7,052 bases of DNA, taken from the NCBI GenBank assembly GCA_003662205.1, contig QMXQ01000078.1, forward strand, positions 1-7,052. The letters are read 5' to 3'. The notes beneath the pieces were generated by a model. That model ran no database searches. It worked only from the letters and a program-made list of their open reading frames with translations, and was not told the origin of the DNA. This document shows, piece after piece, positions 4,982 through 7,052 of this stretch; within the stretch, counting starts at the first letter, position 1; each line of letters starts with the position of its first letter. This stretch comes from Candidatus Bathyarchaeota archaeon (GTDB taxonomy: Archaea; Thermoproteota; Bathyarchaeia; TCS64). The position numbers were made by a program, and so were the translations under genes.

Positions 4982-6703
4982 CTATATCTCGGGGATGTAG
5001 TGTATCTCCCTGTCGCCCTCGTAGAGGTGGACGCAGCACGCCAGGCATGGGTCGAAGCTTCTGACGACCCTGACGACGTCGACCCCCGTCAGCTCCTCGG
5101 AGGCCTCGGTCACTGGCGTTCCGACGATGGCGTCCTCGTAGGGGCCGAGGTCGTTGTCGCCGAGTCTGGGGCCCGCGTTCCACGTCGACGGCGTCATGAT
5201 CTGGTACCGTTCGACCTTCTGGTTGCGCATCACGACCCAGTGGGCGACGCCGCCCCGCATCGCCTCGATCATGCCGACGCCGATGCCGTTCTTTGGCTTC
5301 TTGTACTTGTTCCAGATCTTGGCTTTCCCCTGCTTGACCAGCTCCAGCGCCTGCAGCAGCTGCCCGAAGAGGATGTAAGCCGAGTAGGCGTGGTAGTAGG
5401 CCCGAGCCCGTATCCTCTCGACGGCGTTGACCTTCTCCGGGATCTTCCACTCGAACTCCATCTCGTCGGCGACCCTGAAGCCCGCGACCGTCGCCTTCGG
5501 CAGCGTGAACTTCACGCTGCTTCCGGTCGATTCGGAGACGAGTCCGCCCTTTGCGGTGGTCCACATCCGCGCTATCGGCCCCGCCTCCAGGGCGTGGGTG
5601 GCCCCGCCCACGTGCTTCTTCCAGTCCTCCCAACGCGGCGAGCACGCCCAGCTGTACTTCGAATCCCAGGCCTTGATGGGGCCCGGCGCCGGGCGAGTGT
5701 CCTTGTTCCACGGGTGGTTCTCGTGGAGCGGGTTTCCCAGCGGGTCCTCCCTGATGGCGGGTCCGGGCCACTCGCTGTAGTAGCTGCGGTCGACGTACTC
5801 TCGGATGCCGGCGTTGATCTCGGCGAGGTCCTGCGTGACGAGCTCGCCGTCGATGACGACGCCCGGCGAGACCCTCCGCTTGCGCCCCCAGTCCGTGATG
5901 TCCTTGTAGTCCGCGTTGTAGGCTTCGGGGTCGTCGTAGCCGCCGTACGAGATCAGGTTCGTCCTTCGGAGCCCCGCATCCTCGTAGCCCATGCTGAGCA
6001 CGAAGTCGAGGAGGTCATCCATCACCGGCACGAACTCCTTGGCGAAGGCGACGTGCTGCGAGAGCATCGCCGCGTACTGCTCGAGGTCCGTGGCGGTCAG
6101 CGTCTTCGCCACGCCGCCGGGGACGAGGGTGTTGACGTGGGGGTGCTTCGCCCCCATCAGGGCGGCCATCTTCCTGCCTATCTTCTCGATGGTAAGCGAT
6201 CTCATCCAGAGGCTCCCGGTGATGGGGTTCAGTGCCGTCATGATGTCGGCGATGGTCTTGTAGCCGTGGAGGTCCGCGTGGGGGGCCTTTTCCTTCTTGG
6301 CCGCCTCCCACCAGTCGGGGTTGGCCTTCTCGACGATCGCCTGGCTGTAGTCTGGTCCTTCGAGGACGATGCAGCCGAGGGGTGAGTCGTAGAGCTGCTC
6401 CGCGCCGAAGATGAAGTTCCTCACCGCGATGCCCATCGGGGGCGGCGGCGCCTGGTAGGCCATGTCCACCGCCATCGCCGCGGCCATGCCGTGGGGGACG
6501 GGGCAGACGCCGCAGACCCTCTGGGTGATCCAGATGGCGTCGGCGGGCTCCCTGTTCTTCAGGATGATCTCCCAGCCCCTGAACATGGTGATGAAGCTGT
6601 GGGCGTCGACGTACGCTTTCTTCTCCATGTCCGCGGACGCGTGGATGCCCAGGTGGCCCTCAAGCCGGGTCATCGGCTCGATCATGACTTCCTGTTTCGC
6701 CAT
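4982..6703 (-). CDS. [NiFe]-hydrogenase large (catalytic) subunit, group-1-like
   Basis: A 573-residue subunit that holds the Ni-Fe(CN)2CO site and splits or forms H2. Seen: RLEGHLG (13-19) with the conserved Glu15; the L1 motif RVCGVCPVPH (62-71), giving ligands C64 and C67; EAMRGGVAHW (480-489), including the conserved Arg483; and the L2 motif SFDPCLACCVH (549-559), giving ligands C553 and C556. The 14 residues after His559 are the expected tail removed by the maturation protease. Length and the HGYKTIADIMTALNP (146-160) and KHPHVNTLVPGGV (186-198) blocks fit group 1 enzymes rather than the shorter group 3 or 4 subunits; the subgroup is undecided. Cys557 beside the nickel ligand is unusual, and Met482 replaces the usual Pro of EAPRG. 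The start is ATG 6703 with GAGGTGA (6715-6709) five bases upstream, overlapping the small-subunit stop. The gene follows the small subunit by 10 bases, so the two are surely co-transcribed. Confidence 0.96.
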   Translation of the reverse strand: MAKQEVMIEPMTRLEGHLGIHASADMEKKAYVDAHSFITMFRGWEIILKNREPADAIWITQRVCGVCPVPHGMAAAMAVDMAYQAPPPPMGIAVRNFIFGAEQLYDSPLGCIVLEGPDYSQAIVEKANPDWWEAAKKEKAPHADLHGYKTIADIMTALNPITGSLWMRSLTIEKIGRKMAALMGAKHPHVNTLVPGGVAKTLTATDLEQYAAMLSQHVAFAKEFVPVMDDLLDFVLSMGYEDAGLRRTNLISYGGYDDPEAYNADYKDITDWGRKRRVSPGVVIDGELVTQDLAEINAGIREYVDRSYYSEWPGPAIREDPLGNPLHENHPWNKDTRPAPGPIKAWDSKYSWACSPRWEDWKKHVGGATHALEAGPIARMWTTAKGGLVSESTGSSVKFTLPKATVAGFRVADEMEFEWKIPEKVNAVERIRARAYYHAYSAYILFGQLLQALELVKQGKAKIWNKYKKPKNGIGVGMIEAMRGGVAHWVVMRNQKVERYQIMTPSTWNAGPRLGDNDLGPYEDAIVGTPVTEASEELTGVDVVRVVRSFDPCLACCVHLYEGDREIHYIPEI

Positions 6704-6708
6704 TCAAT

Positions 6709-6715
6709 TCACCTC
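6709..6715 (-). promoter_or_regulatory. Shine-Dalgarno site of the large subunit, overlapping the upstream stop
   Basis: GAGGTGA, read on the minus strand from 6715 to 6709, lies five bases before the large-subunit ATG and shares bases with the small-subunit TGA (6716-6714). This is consistent with translational coupling and a 1:1 subunit ratio. Confidence 0.7.
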
Positions 6716-7052
6716 ATATGTCCCTGCCGACGAGCTTCTCCTTGATCCGGCCCCAGACGGCCTCGAGGCTGCCTGGGATGCTGTGGATCTTCTCCATCAC
6801 GAAGAAGCCCGCGGGCGCCTTCTTCAGGAACGGCCCGTACGGCTCGTCGGGGAACTCGGGCTCCGTGCAGCCGATGCAGGGAGACCCCATGCTCGGGCAG
6901 CCCCCGACACCCTCGACGAAGCCCCGCTTGGGGACGTCGCAGTGGCTGATGGGCCCCTTGCAGCCGAGGAGCCCCATGCAGTAGGGCTCGCCGAATTCGT
7001 GGCTGTTCTTCCCGTCGGCGAAGAGCCCCGCCCTCGGACAGTTCTCGTGGGC
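6714..7052 (-). CDS. [NiFe]-hydrogenase small (iron-sulfur) subunit, C-terminal part (cut by right edge)
   Basis: The frame is open from base 7052 and ends with TGA at 6716-6714, giving the last 112 residues; the N-terminus and proximal-cluster cysteines lie outside the window. The subunit passes electrons between the Ni-Fe site and an acceptor. Numbering the fragment from its first residue, the distal [4Fe-4S] ligands are His2 and Cys5 (AHENCPR), Cys25 and Cys31 (LGCKGP). The medial cluster ligands are Cys38 (SHCDVP), Cys59 and Cys62 (PCIGCTEP). Cys52 lies seven residues before Cys59, exactly where group 1 enzymes with a [3Fe-4S] cluster have a proline, so a medial [4Fe-4S] is predicted. There are three extra residues between Cys38 and Cys59 compared with the Desulfovibrio enzymes. 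The tail after TEPEFPDEPYGPF is hydrophilic, without the C-terminal membrane helix of membrane-bound uptake hydrogenases. An internal ATG at 6977 is not the start, because the conserved distal-cluster residues lie upstream of it. Confidence 0.94.
   Translation of the reverse strand, partial: AHENCPRAGLFADGKNSHEFGEPYCMGLLGCKGPISHCDVPKRGFVEGVGGCPSMGSPCIGCTEPEFPDEPYGPFLKKAPAGFFVMEKIHSIPGSLEAVWGRIKEKLVGRDI

Noticed and set aside
5000..6385. Very long plus-strand open frame (461 codons) opposite the hydrogenase large subunit
   Set aside because: Its translation is rich in Val, Arg, Asp, Leu and Pro with no recognisable fold. It is the mirror of a GC-rich, strongly third-position-biased real gene with complete hydrogenase motifs.
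6718..6984. Plus-strand frame of 88 codons opposite the small subunit
   Set aside because: The minus strand carries the conserved cluster cysteines of a hydrogenase small subunit; the plus frame is a shadow.

Overview
The window is GC-rich DNA with strong G/C bias at third codon positions. It is densely packed, with no gene-free stretch above about 150 bases. Several points suggest an archaeon: a B12-binding radical SAM protein resembling the Ta0216 family (named after a Thermoplasma protein), an ArsA/Get3-type ATPase, and A/T-rich TATA-like boxes about 25 to 30 bases ahead of start codons that imply very short leaders. Shine-Dalgarno sites (GGTGA, GAGGAG, GAGGTGA) are also present. The lineage cannot be fixed from this sequence alone.

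Layout from left to right. The last 28 codons of an unrecognised plus-strand gene (1-88) meet, tail to tail, a minus-strand UbiE/COQ5-like methyltransferase (101-802). That gene is divergent from a plus-strand ArsA/Get3-type ATPase (889-1851). The ATPase overlaps by 12 bases, tail to tail, with a minus-strand B12-binding-type radical SAM protein (1840-3570). Upstream of it on the same strand is a MobA-type molybdenum cofactor guanylyltransferase (3666-4289). A 152-base divergent region leads to a plus-strand HybD-type hydrogenase maturation protease (4442-4945). The protease faces a minus-strand [NiFe]-hydrogenase operon: large subunit (4982-6703) and, upstream and cut by the right edge, the small subunit (6714-7052).

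The right third is the clearest functional unit. It holds a group-1-like [NiFe] hydrogenase and the endopeptidase expected to mature its large subunit, which still carries a 14-residue tail after the last metal-site histidine. The small subunit has no hydrophobic C-terminal anchor. It also has a cysteine where classic group 1 enzymes have the proline that marks a medial [3Fe-4S] cluster, so a soluble enzyme with two visible [4Fe-4S] clusters (distal and medial) is predicted. MobA implies that the cell makes a molybdenum or tungsten bis-MGD enzyme, possibly a redox partner, but none is in the window. The radical SAM protein, the ArsA-like ATPase and the UbiE-like methyltransferase each belong to recognisable families without an assigned substrate. 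I see no rRNA, tRNA, CRISPR, transposon or long repeat. No wholly new multi-gene system is evident; the novelty lies in unusual residues within known families and in the gene arrangement.
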